Assembly (NCBI GenBank): GCA_029747585.1
Contig: JAPEVF010000009.1
Span: 124,001 to 188,000 of the forward strand
DNA length: 64,000 bases
Source: Pleurotus djamor
Taxonomy: Eukaryota > Basidiomycota > Agaricomycetes > Agaricales > Pleurotaceae
Direction of reading: 5' to 3'
The first letter of the stretch is position 1, and each line of letters starts with the position of its first letter. Of this stretch, positions 22,807-32,380 are shown in pieces. The translations under genes and the position numbers were made by a program. The notes beneath the pieces are model-generated. The model ran no database searches, had not been told where the DNA came from, and worked only from the letters and a program-made list of their open reading frames with translations.

Positions 22807-23867
22807 ATGGCAGCGGCTAAAGTAAACGATTCTAACGCAGTGGGGCCCTCGAAAAGCACAGTCGACCCGGAGAAGGTCCCAGAAACTGTACCACTATCAA
22901 CCTCGTCTTTATGGACGTACTTGAACTCGGAAATCGATACGTCTCAGGCCACTGGACCGTTGGCGGCGTTCTGTTTCATGACTGGATTTATGTGCGTTCG
23001 CTATTCTTCACTTACGCTTATTTTCTGACCGTTAACGCGATCTGCAGAGATGCTATCTCATTCTCTGCGATCTTTGTGTGGTGTGGCTTCCAGACAGGAA
23101 ATTTTGTCCAGGTGCCCTCTTTTCTTTATACAAATGTTCGTATGTGCTTAATGCGCCCTGGGCTATAGCTTTCACTAGCGATCGCACGATTGTTTGAAGT
23201 TTCGCCGTCAGGCTTCCAAGATTTCTCATTTCACAAAGCCGACCAACAAGCTCTGTGTTCGCTCATCACCTTCAACATGGGTGCTTTTTTGGGACGCATC
23301 GGTGACCGCATTGGCGCAGCAACCCGTCGATGGCTAGTACTCGGAACATTCGTTCAGGCTCTTTTCACGATGGCTGCTGCCTTGGCGATCTGGAAGAGCA
23401 ACCAAGATGTTAGTGATCCGAATTCACCGATACGCCAGAGTATTGCCGATGATAGAGGCGACCCCGCTTGGACGAATACGCTCACGTTTGTGTGTATCGG
23501 GTTTATGAGTGCTAGCTTGGGTCTGCAGGGCATCGTTGCGAAGCGTCTCAACACACAATTTACCACTACCAGTATGTTTGATCGTCTCTCGTTTCTGACG
23601 AACGCTCATTAATCTCCTCTTCTAGTTGTTCTTACTACCGTCTGGGTGGAGCTCATGACGGATCCTCGGTTGTTCTCTTTCCGACATTCTGTGAGGACAA
23701 GGGACCATAAACTCATCTTCGCTTCCTCCATCTTCATCGGTGGTTTCACCGCTCGCGCCATTCTGCACCAAATTGGTGCTGCAGGCACTTTGGGTGTCGC
23801 TACCGGTATTCGCTTGTTGATTACACTTGCATGGTTGTTCGTTCCCGGTAAAGTTAGTTCCAAGTAA
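22807..23867 (+). CDS. DUF1275 (YoaK-like) membrane protein
   Basis: The start is taken at the ATG at 22807 (MAAAKVNDSN). Introns interrupt after TGFI, after GNFVQ and after NTQFTTT; splicing joins GFIDAISFSAIFVWCGFQTG to NFVQLSLAIARLF. This is the DUF1275 signature of a helix rich in Gly and aromatic residues followed by N-F-V-Q. Further spans are LITFNMGAFLGRIGDRIG, RWLVLGTFVQALFTMAAALA, FVCIGFMSASLGLQGIVAKR, FASSIFIGGFTARA and GVATGIRLLITLAWLFV. About six spans are expected, at the plasma membrane or an internal membrane. Function in fungi is unknown. The N-terminal ~45 residues are polar and cytosolic. Confidence 0.85.
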
Positions 23868-24064
23868 TTCTTAGACAAATAGTTGTATTGTTTCCTCTTC
23901 CAGAAGTTTTCGTTCGCTGTCCTCTACCCTGTAGAATGCATTTAGAATAGACCTTTACTTTAGTACTTGCTAGAGTACTTACAATGATTATGATCCTTGC
24001 TTGACGCATTCATGAGTATTGAGAATGAATCGGGGTATTCTTTACATTGGGGGGCCTATGTACT

Positions 24065-25654
24065 TTAGTGTCTCACACGAGCCTTGACAAATTCCAACCC
24101 TGCCGTCCTCAAAATCGCCTTCCTTCCAACCCCCTTCATATCCACATAAACCAAGCCAATATTCCTCGCACTTCCCGCCATCATCAAAGAACTCTCCTTA
24201 GCTTCAGCGCCGTATTTATGCCCAACAACGGCACCAATCCTCTCCGTGCCGACATCGAGAGCCTGACGAGTGGAATGATCAAGCGTCGACAACAAGAGGT
24301 CGGCCGACAGGATGACCTTGCCGATGGTCGACAATTTGTGGGGTTTCTGGTCCGGACCGCGAGGGGGAAGTAAAGGAGGACCAGGAGAGGGAGATCGCCT
24401 CGGTGGTAAAGCTGGTTTCTCGCCCGGTCGAACAGGTGTAGGAGACAGATAAGTTTGGTCCCCAGGTCCAGTAGGTGTACCAGGGAAAGTCCTCGGTGGG
24501 CTAGCTGCAGCGGCTGCCCGAACCAATCTCGACTCTTTGCACTTCTCCCTACCACCAACAGCTTTGCGAACGAAGGTATCGATCATGCCTACGGTCTTGG
24601 AGCTGATTTGGACGGCTTGCCCTGTTACGGCGTGGACCGTGTTTAGGCCCTTTCGTGTCTTCTCCGATGTCAGGAAAACGAGTGCGCGAGGCGGCGGAGG
24701 TGGTGGTGTAGGCGATGAAGATGTCGATGCTCCAGGAGTCGATGGTGTACTTCTGTTAAGCGAGGTGGACGAAGCATGTGGCGAAGGTGTAGAATGAGCG
24801 ATATAATAATTTGAAGCGGCCGTTACTGTGGTAAGGAGTAAATTGGTCGAAGCAGAGATGGTATGACTGTCAGAACAAGTTAGAAACATCGTCGTAGACT
24901 GTATCTTCGGTACACACCTGAGTATATTAGCCGACTTGGTTATCCAATTCTGTTGATCGGGTGGTATAGCACGAGCGAAAAGCTCTCTTGCGTGTGCATC
25001 GTCGCGCCTCAAAGCCTGCGCCCCATCCTCAGGGATCTCGATGAACACAGGTTCATTCTCCCTGCCCTTCTCACCAAGCTTAGGATCCTCCCGTACCGCG
25101 AACTTGTGATCAAACTCCCCGACAACCTCGCCATTGTCTTCGTTCACCAAAATGAGATGTCCCCTCAGGTCGCTTGGGTTCGCTGGGCCCGATGCGCCGA
25201 TGCTGGCGTAGGTGGGGGGCGTTGCAGTATCAACCACATCTGGAACTGGGGTCGGCGTCGGGGGTGCCCCTTGGAAGTTCGCGTACTGCGTCAGTATACC
25301 GTTGAAAGTTTCCAAGTCCTCTTCAAAGGCTGCATCACCCTCCGGGGGAACGACAGTCAAGACCAACTCCGCGTTATCCGTCTCAGTAGGGAGGAAGGAG
25401 TACGTTCTGGCGCCTTTGTCCGATCGATGATATGTGATGGTGCGCGTCGGGTCGATGGGTGCTTCGTAGCCGCCAATGGAGAACACGAGAAACACATCGC
25501 GCGTGTCCCCCGTCGCAGACTTTTCCTGATTGACCGGGATCGTCACAGTAACACACTGCAAGCCCAAGACCCCAGCGAATGTATTCGTCGGTGTCCTCAG
25601 CCTCGCATTTTCCAGGCTCAGAAGCAAGAAAGCCTCCGGATTGATGCCAGTCAT
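24065..25654 (-). CDS. Senescence-domain (spartin-like) protein
   Basis: About 510-530 residues starting MTGINPEAFLLLSLENARLR. The N-terminal half is a beta-rich domain (CVTVTIPVNQ, DVFLVFSIGG, GHLILVNEDNGEVVGEFD). The C-terminal half matches the senescence domain of spartin and plant ERD7 proteins: LNTVHAVTGQAVQISSKTVG, then GKVILSADLLLSTLDHSTRQ, TERIGAVVGHKYG and AGSARNIGLVYVDMKGVGRK. A proline-rich linker lies between. Spartin relatives act on lipid droplets and endosomal membranes. A 51-base stretch inside the gene (about 24867-24917) has GTGTGT and GACAG ends plus a CTAAC branch site. It is a likely intron but contains no stop and keeps the frame. Confidence 0.85.
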   Translation of the reverse strand: MTGINPEAFLLLSLENARLRTPTNTFAGVLGLQCVTVTIPVNQEKSATGDTRDVFLVFSIGGYEAPIDPTRTITYHRSDKGARTYSFLPTETDNAELVLTVVPPEGDAAFEEDLETFNGILTQYANFQGAPPTPTPVPDVVDTATPPTYASIGASGPANPSDLRGHLILVNEDNGEVVGEFDHKFAVREDPKLGEKGRENEPVFIEIPEDGAQALRRDDAHARELFARAIPPDQQNWITKSANILRCVPKIQSTTMFLTCSDSHTISASTNLLLTTVTAASNYYIAHSTPSPHASSTSLNRSTPSTPGASTSSSPTPPPPPPRALVFLTSEKTRKGLNTVHAVTGQAVQISSKTVGMIDTFVRKAVGGREKCKESRLVRAAAAASPPRTFPGTPTGPGDQTYLSPTPVRPGEKPALPPRRSPSPGPPLLPPRGPDQKPHKLSTIGKVILSADLLLSTLDHSTRQALDVGTERIGAVVGHKYGAEAKESSLMMAGSARNIGLVYVDMKGVGRKAILRTAGLEFVKARVRH

Positions 25655-26080
25655 TGGACTGTTTCGTAGGGTTGTAGTAAACGGGAGAAAGAGGGAAACG
25701 GCGGAGTATTGTGGCCTATGCTGTTGAACATTCTGGTTGCTTTTGTTGCTGATTCAGAGGCAGTGCAATGCCACTTGCCATAAACAGCCGGTTTGGGTTG
25801 GCACCAGGTCGTCCGCTGGAGAATCAAGGTGGAAAAGGATGAGGCCGTGTACTGTCATTGTGGTGGCAGGAAGAGAAAGGCATGGAGAAAGCTCCGCACC
25901 TCTGATTACTGCGGATGGGTGAGATCGAACAAAGTTAGTTATACATAGTAGCAAATACATAGTAGATGCAAGGAACAACAGAAGAAAGCGCTACAAGAGG
26001 TATTGACTGAAGTCCTTCGTGGTCACCGAGAAAGTGTTCAAGAAGATTTGGGAAGACGGACAAATCATGAGCATGGTCAT
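25655..26080. other. Intergenic region
   Basis: About 430 bases between two minus-strand genes: the promoter of the senescence-domain gene and the 3' UTR of the M50B gene. Nothing else seen. Confidence 0.4.
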
Positions 26081-27502
26081 TAGGTGAATAGCGTAACGAT
26101 CGCTACACCGGCGAGTGACAATAGTGCACTGCCTGAATCCAAGCTGAGTTGCAGGGCAGCCGATGAAGAGGTCCCGGGGACGGGAAGGAACCGAGATGAA
26201 TCCTCTTTTTGCTGTTCCTTGTTTTGCTGTGTATACCAAGAAGTCAGCGGGACTTCGACTCGTCAGTCGTGCGAGTGACTGACCTTGAAAGCAACCAGGC
26301 CAACGATGACGCCAAGGCCGAAGAACACGAACGCCTGAATTAGCCAAATCACACCCCATACTACGCGAATGTCGGTCAATCAATTCATTGCGCACATCAA
26401 ACCAGACGAGGATGAGCTAACCTCGGGATGGACAGCAACCACAGATCTCGGCAAAGGCGGAGGCGTCAGACGTATGCACCTTCCGAGCAATTGTGTCGTC
26501 TACAGGAAATACTCAATACTGAGCAGCTTTCAAGGAAGGAGGAAGACAAACCAATGACGTCCCACAAAACATACATGCAGCTCATAACACCGATGAACAA
26601 CACCTATGATGAAACGGATGAAACTAACGTTCATGGAGGAACTGAGGATAACATACCAAATAACGCAGAGCAACGCCACCTCCTACGAACCAGAACAACA
26701 CGATCAAGCCCGACATCCCCAAGATCAACAGCCAAGTTAACCAATTCTTTCTCGCCCACCAAAGCGTGAAGAGGAAGAATGCCGCAAGCACCAGCGAAGC
26801 GATCTTACTTGCATTCGTATTGAAGCCACAGGCAATCAGGCAAGCTCCAATAAACGATGAACCAAGATAACCCGCAGGAAGCGTAATCCATTGGATGCCT
26901 CCGGACATACGAGTGACACCACCCTCATCGGCTGCGGAGAGCGCAGATGCTATAAGCTCGAGGTGTTTCCTTTGAGTTTTAGTGAGTTGACGTACGATCT
27001 AGTTCAATCGAATGGATTGTTGCGCATGTTAAAACGCCAGCAAAGGCATGGCTCATCTATTTGCAGTTCATACGACGTCAGCGACGGAACTCGAGGTGAT
27101 CACGTCAACATAACACGCACTTCGTGAAAGCCCACAGTCAATAACCTTCGCCATGGCGGTCAGAGTGCGTCAATGAGAAAATGGAGGGGAATAGCATACT
27201 TGAATGGGTAAACTGATCAACGTCATTCAGAGGCAGACAGACGGAGGGTGAACGAACGACTCACTGACAACTTTAAGATACGGAACATGCCTAGCCAGAA
27301 GTTCAATATTCACCAAACAAATTAAAATTAGCCAAAGAACGCACCATAAGATAGCTATGGCCAAAATATAAATGCCAGCTACAATGAGCGTATTCCGCTG
27401 CGTCTCATTGGGTGTAATCCTCTCCTGGAAATCTCGAATAAACAAGCCCGAGACATTGTGGTTCGTCTCGGCCGTCAACGAGTACGTTGGGTTGTAGGGC
27501 AT
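26081..27502 (-). CDS. Peptidase M50B-like intramembrane metalloprotease
   Basis: About ten short exons splice to roughly 265 residues, ending at TAA 26081-26083. The zinc motif HExxH is present as GFHEMSHAFAG at the end of the first membrane region, as in site-2 protease relatives. Further blocks are CATIHSIELDPDEGGVTRMS, then GGIQWITLPAGYLGSSFIGA, KIASLVLAAFFLFTLWWARK and LTWLLILGMSGLIVLFWFVG. Later come FIGVMSCMYVLWDVIDD, then WGVIWLIQAFVFFGLGVIVG and a polar tail. Most of the protein is membrane-embedded. The substrate is unknown. The model rests on phase-consistent GT..AG introns; the overall match to the M50B-like family is strong. Confidence 0.85.
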
Positions 27503-28807
27503 CTCGTACGATGTGGGAGGAAGAAGGACGTTGAGACACTTGACATATTTGCGTTGGACCCGAAGACGAAGCCGAAATCAACGTGCTTCCAAATCCGGTG
27601 TGAAGCAGTGTGCTTGGCGGCTGCGCACTTGGCACCCGTGGACTGTGGACCGACCATGACGGACAACAGCCCAGATTCTTCTCAAAATCCCTCCAAAAAC
27701 TGATGAAATTCATGAAAACACCGGATATGTATTGCAAGTAACCTACTCACTCAAGACAGTCGGTATCGTTGGAGGTCGTGTCAAAATAGGTGGTCGAGGA
27801 ATTCATTGGGATCATGGTCATGCCGACCGCGAGTAATGCCTCCAAACCATTTTCGCAGCTCCGAGGTTTGTACAGGCTCCCCAAGCTACCAAGCCATGGC
27901 TCAAGCAACCGATTCGTCGCTTTAATGTACCTGACATTCATCGCCAACCAAGTCTATGAGCATCGCAGAGCGAAATAAGGCCATCGCCAGAAATCATGCA
28001 TCCAGATGCTTACTACGATGTTCCTTTCCATGAATTGCTCCAGTGATGCAAATTTTGGGAATTCGATCCACCAGGACCCATACCGCCATGGTATGTAGCT
28101 ATGCCCTCGTCGACATGTAGCATACTTGTAGGCGACTCGATGTACAGCGGGTAGTTCATGTTCATGTTCATCGAGGAGTTCTCATGTTCAATCGGTGGGC
28201 GGTTCCGGTGAGGCTTTGGGGTCTTGAGGCCTGAGGCCGAGCAGATGTGTTGAGGTGGAGTTGGTTTAAGTGACATTGTCAAATCCGAAAGGCCCTTCAA
28301 ATGCTGTTAAGTATGGCGATGACGTCACGCGTCGCGTTGACCAGCGTTTTTAGATTCTGAGGTCGCAGTGCATGACACAGAGAGAAAGCAAATTCAAGCG
28401 CAAGACGCGAAGGATCGATATTGAAGCACCTTATGAAGCTCATGAACAATGACGAGAAACTGCGAGGTATCGAATTATGCACGCTGCTCTCTCTTGTAAC
28501 AGACAGCCTACGGCTTTATACAAGTATTCTACGTGATGACTGTCAGCAATAGACACTATTCCGGCAAAAAANGAAGAGAGAGAGAGAAACACCGACAACG
28601 GCGCGACGGATGGCACCTATGATGGGTGTGACGCCATCACAATGTTGCTGGGGAATCTTGAGATAATTGGCCGTGAAGGCACGATATACAAGCCTATCTA
28701 TGAGGGAAATCTTTTTCACCTGCGGATGGCGACAAACAACTCAACCATCAACTCAAATTCTAAAGGATGAATGAGCTACGTCATTTGTAACTAATCTGCT
28801 TTAGAAA
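27503..28807. other. Region with weak coding signals only
   Basis: About 1.3 kb upstream of M50B. Minus-strand frames at 28013-28281 (starting MSLKPTPPQHIC) and 27747-27947 could belong to a small gene, but I cannot find a convincing splice model or family. A perfect CREB/ATF-type site, TGACGTCA, is at 28320-28327. A decayed APH fragment lies near 28590-28710. Confidence 0.35.
28590..28710 (-). pseudogene. Decayed fragment of the neighbouring APH-like gene
   Basis: Read on the minus strand, the segment around 28598-28645 closely matches 30362-30410, the last exon of the APH-like gene, giving GVTPIIGAIRRAVVG against GVTPIKGAIRRALVS. The segment at about 28670-28692 resembles a different exon (around 31080-31105). 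The middle of the gene is missing, so this is a broken duplicate lying just downstream of KEP-A. One N lies at 28571. Confidence 0.5.
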
Positions 28808-29588
28808 TTACAATGGAACCCTCTTTCCAGTAGTTTTCCGTGCGGTCTGAGACGAGGTTTTACACGCGTTAGTCATTGATCAAATGTTCAAGAGGCACTG
28901 AAACTCACATTTTTCGTCCGAGCACGAACCATGAGCCTTCCATCGCGTTTGCTCTTGGCTTTCCTGGCTAGGCAAGTGTGAATGCAATCCTTCCAATCGT
29001 CACCAGTTAGCCCAAGGCGTGAACAAGTGGCTCTGCACTCTGCCTGCGCTCGAAGTTGCGCGCCGCCACCGACAGATTTCCGTGCTGTCTAGACGTTTGA
29101 GAAGAAACGTGAGGATCAAAGATGAATTGAACACTGAGGTCATAGAGTACATACANTTTTTCGTCCGAGCACGAGTCTCAAGCACCTCGAAGTCGAAGTT
29201 GCGTTTGCCCTTGGGCTTCCTGCGATTCTGAGGAGTAGGTGGGGGTGAAGGATAATTGCTAGCCATGCACTGGCGAACACATTGCTGCCATTGAGCACCA
29301 GTAAATCCAGACAGCGTGCATGCGACCTCGCATTCTTGTTGCTGAACGATAGAAAGGTATCAGCTTGAGGAACATNGGGGGGATGTGAGGGACACCCACT
29401 GTAGGTCGTCCACGGGGGCCACGAGCTTCGAGCTCACCGTTGTTCGAGTCATTGCTGAAGGAGGAAGACGATGAGTCATGTCACAGGTCCCAGCTTTAAA
29501 GGTCTGGGACATACAGCGTGGGCGAAGCATTGATGAAAGTAATATTTGCCAAAATGGCAAGGAAAGCGAGCATCACAGAAAATTGCAT
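28808..29588 (-). CDS. KEP-A: short, diverged KEX2-processed repeat precursor
   Basis: Five exons: 29515-29588, 29400-29454, 29155-29341, 28909-29043 and 28808-28846. Exon 1 is a signal peptide (MQFSVMLAFLAILANITFIN). Exon 2 holds NDSNNGELEARGPRGRPT. Exon 3 is one typical repeat, from QQECEVACTLSGFTG to PKGKR, but its linker has changed to LETRARTK. Exon 4 is a strongly diverged repeat that keeps CX3C-X12-CX3C (CRATC ... DDWKDCIHTC) and ends in KSKR plus VRARTKN. Exon 5 adds TARKTTGKRVPL. The N at 29156 gives exon 3 187 instead of 186 bases; without it the phase is perfect, so it is probably a sequencing artefact. About 162 residues. Secreted; function unknown. Confidence 0.78.
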
Positions 29589-29677
29589 GACGACGCTGGG
29601 AGGACAGTAGGACAGTGATAGACAGAGTGAACGACGAGGCCAGCTCGATGTTGTTGAAGAAGATGAATTGAGAAGGA

Positions 29678-29735
29678 TTGAGAAGCGACCAGCACGACTG
29701 GGGAGTCAATGATTGCAATCGACGCTGATTATATA
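29678..29735 (-). promoter_or_regulatory. KEP-A core promoter
   Basis: Read on the minus strand, a TATATAATC box (29727-29735) is followed by the KEP leader element GTGCTGGTCGCTTCTCAA. The element is nearly the same as those of KEP-B to KEP-E, though the TATA box is weaker. Confidence 0.6.
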
Positions 29736-30342
29736 CTCTATTGGCTAGGCTATGCCGCCAACGAAACGTCGAGATAATCTGTCGGAGACGTCCTCGAAAA
29801 TAGCCATCTTGGGAGCTGCTGCTGAGACATCATATTTGGAGAGCCTTTGAAACGCTTTCGTGAGGAATGGCTCCAACTAGAGGTATGTCACAATGTGCTT
29901 ACTCTTCATAGTGACAAAGAGGGCGGGTATGAACGGAGTCAGCAATGGGCTTCAACGGTGTGCATAGCATGGTCATTCTCGGCCATAACTACATCTCTCT
30001 GCCGAGAAAGAAGGCTTGACCAGCAGAACGGTGGGACTCCCTACACAATGCCAAACGTGGACATTACTGGGGATTTCATTTGTGACATACAAAGTGGTTG
30101 AAGAAGCGGCCGCTCATTTCGGTTGTGAGGCTGAAGACATTTTGGGCGCAGAGTCTTCGAAGAGCTAGGGAACCTAGTGTATGGGGAGAGAGGAAAGATG
30201 GATTTGAATTGGCGCCCAGCACGACAACTTCGTTCCAACCAGATGAGGCTTTTTGATACCTCTTGATCTGCTACCACTTCCACTACACGTCTGTGTTTAC
30301 GGCTCAATACCGGCTCACGTGGCATAGGAAGGAAAGGGGAAT
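29736..30342. other. Intergenic region
   Basis: About 600 bases between KEP-A and the APH-like gene. No gene seen. A 24-base stretch at 30259-30282 is an inverted match to 13463-13486 upstream of kinase copy 2. Confidence 0.4.
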
Positions 30343-31338
30343 TCAAGCAGAATTACTGACAAGGGCGCGACGGATGGCACCTTTGATGGGCGTGACGCCC
30401 CGCGGAAGTGCTGAAAAGATCAACGTGAGTTCAAAGGCAAGACAAATTTCGCACTTACCAACTGGCAGCACACCATACTGCACGAGACGATTGGATGCCG
30501 AAAGTAAATATCTTGCATCGTCCGACCGCCTGTATGGGTATTTGATCTTCTTGACAAGTGCCAGCCGAAAAGCGTCCCGATGCTTCTTGAGGGCTACCTC
30601 GATGAATGGGAGCGGCATGAAGCATGTCGCCCGGAAATCCAGTATCACCACTACTGTCTGGCCATCAGGCGTCGTGTGCTTCCTAAAATTCGCTGGGTTG
30701 AGATCGGACGGACAGAGAAAACGACCGTGTGTCGAGAGATCCCCTCGGAAGTCGATGTGGAGGTATTTCAAGATCTATAGTGGAGGTGTGAGTTGACAAT
30801 GACATGGACGCACAGAGTCTTCAGAGGGGCCACCTACTCCATGGATGTGGTCATAAAAGTCTTTGTCGCAGCGGTAACTGGCATTTGGAAGCCACTCGGG
30901 AAAGAAAGGGTGTACAATAGAGACTGTACCACCATCTATGTGTCCAAGGGTTGCCGACGGTGGTGCTCTCAGACTGATTAGCGTCTCGACAGCTCGTGCA
31001 ACGAGATCGACATCGTTATCGTCGCAGTCCGTACCCTCGAAGTACTCCATCACGATGTATCCAATCGGAATATTGAAATGGTTGGCTGCGAAGGCACGAT
31101 ACACAATTGGAGCGGTGTGAACATGCGAGATTCCGGCCTCGCGTAAAGCCATGGCGGTCCAATGTTGGGTTCGGGCCTCGTCGAGGTCGACGTTATGGCC
31201 GCATTTCACCCACGCCAAAATGGCTCCAGTGGAAGGATCGAGGATGGTTGTTCCACGCGGTAGACCGAGTCGAACGCAGAGCTCGACAATGTACTCATTC
31301 GAGGGTAAATTAGGGTTGTCAGTGAATGGAAGTGACAT
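30343..31338 (-). CDS. Aminoglycoside phosphotransferase (APH)-like kinase-fold protein
   Basis: Start taken at the ATG at 31338 (MSLPFTDNPNLP); an in-frame ATG at 31398 would add 20 residues. Two introns: a GTAGGT..CTATAG intron near 30777-30832 and a GTAAGT..TTTCAG intron near 30412-30460. Kinase-fold landmarks are present: IGYIVMEYFEGTDCD for the hinge, and HGRFLCPSDLNPANFRKH with VVVILDFRATCFMPLPFIE. The last two correspond to the catalytic HxD and DFD-like loops of APH proteins. The HGD/HRD motif reads LCPSDLNPANF, with the catalytic Asp and Asn kept. Such proteins are common in basidiomycetes; the substrate is unknown and resistance to aminoglycosides should not be assumed. Confidence 0.8.
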
Positions 31339-32224
31339 GAAGCTTGAAGCTTTGAAGCTTGAGCTTGAAGGGTCACAAAAGGGTCGGCTGCATGACAACC
31401 CCTTTCCCTCCCTCCTGTGTCACGTGGTCATCCACTTGGATTTTCTCTGAGTCTCAACCCCAGTCTTGCAGCCAACTTGCAGCATCCTCGCAGTCTCCAT
31501 GCCTCAAATTATCACAAAGTATCTGAATGCTACCGAATGTGTAGCGGAACTAGCGAGCTCGATCACAATGCTACATGCGAGTTATTCGTACCCTCTTATT
31601 GACCGTCTCCTTTTGGTCTCCTTCCAACTTCGAATTCCCCAGCTTCATGATGAGTAACCAGCTGGAAGAGGTCTCGCTTTCTCTCATTCTATGACTTATG
31701 AACCCATCGGTTCCCAGTGTTTGAAACTGAAACTACCGATCTTCCGACTCATTCGCTTTGCATCGTTGATCCCGCTCCATTGGCACTGCAGTGAGGACGG
31801 AAGTATTTCTTGTCTCTGGGTACTACCCAAGAGTTGCTTGAAACTTCCAAGCCATGTGTATTGGTAAGATCCAGATCATCCAAGCGATTGTAGCTTTGCT
31901 AATGCCGTGATAGCCCGTAGGTCAATATTATCGGCCTGGGCATCCGTCGTTCTCCAGGATTACCAACACAGAGAAATGTAAGCATTCACCTCATCTGGAA
32001 GTTGGTATCCCCAATACTCATACGAGCGTTTCATGATATTTGTTCGAAACAGGCATAGAAAGCCTTGTGTAGGTAGCGACCCTACGTCACAGTTGATGTC
32101 TTGATGTATCAGCACATCAGACTTCTCAGGGTTGCTACTTCTCGGGGTGTAAGACGCTCGACCAAGGCGGCAGACCACTCCGAGCCGCATGATGAAAGTA
32201 GCAAGACCGGGTCGGACGNAAAAG
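31339..32224. other. Divergent intergenic region
   Basis: About 890 bases between the APH-like gene and the KEP-B promoter. Several short frames on both strands, none supported. One N at 32219. Confidence 0.4.
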
Positions 32225-32281
32225 TATAAAAGCTGGAGTCTTTGGATGATTGTTTCTCCAGCAGTGCAGGTCACTTCTCAC
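32225..32281 (+). promoter_or_regulatory. KEP-B core promoter
   Basis: TATAAAAG at 32225-32232 is followed by GTGCAGGTCACTTCTCA, the KEP leader element, ending near 32280. The start codon lies 100 bases further on. Confidence 0.75.
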
Positions 32282-32380
32282 AGACATCTCCTCCAACGAC
32301 TTTCGAGCCGGGCTCATCAGTCCCTTCACCTCTATCTCTACACCCTTCACGTCATCAACGTCACCTATCCGTTCATCACC

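Noticed and set aside
28013..28281. Possible small minus-strand gene beginning MSLKPTPPQHIC
   Set aside because: Low-complexity content, no splice partner and no similarity; kept only as a remark on the intergenic region.
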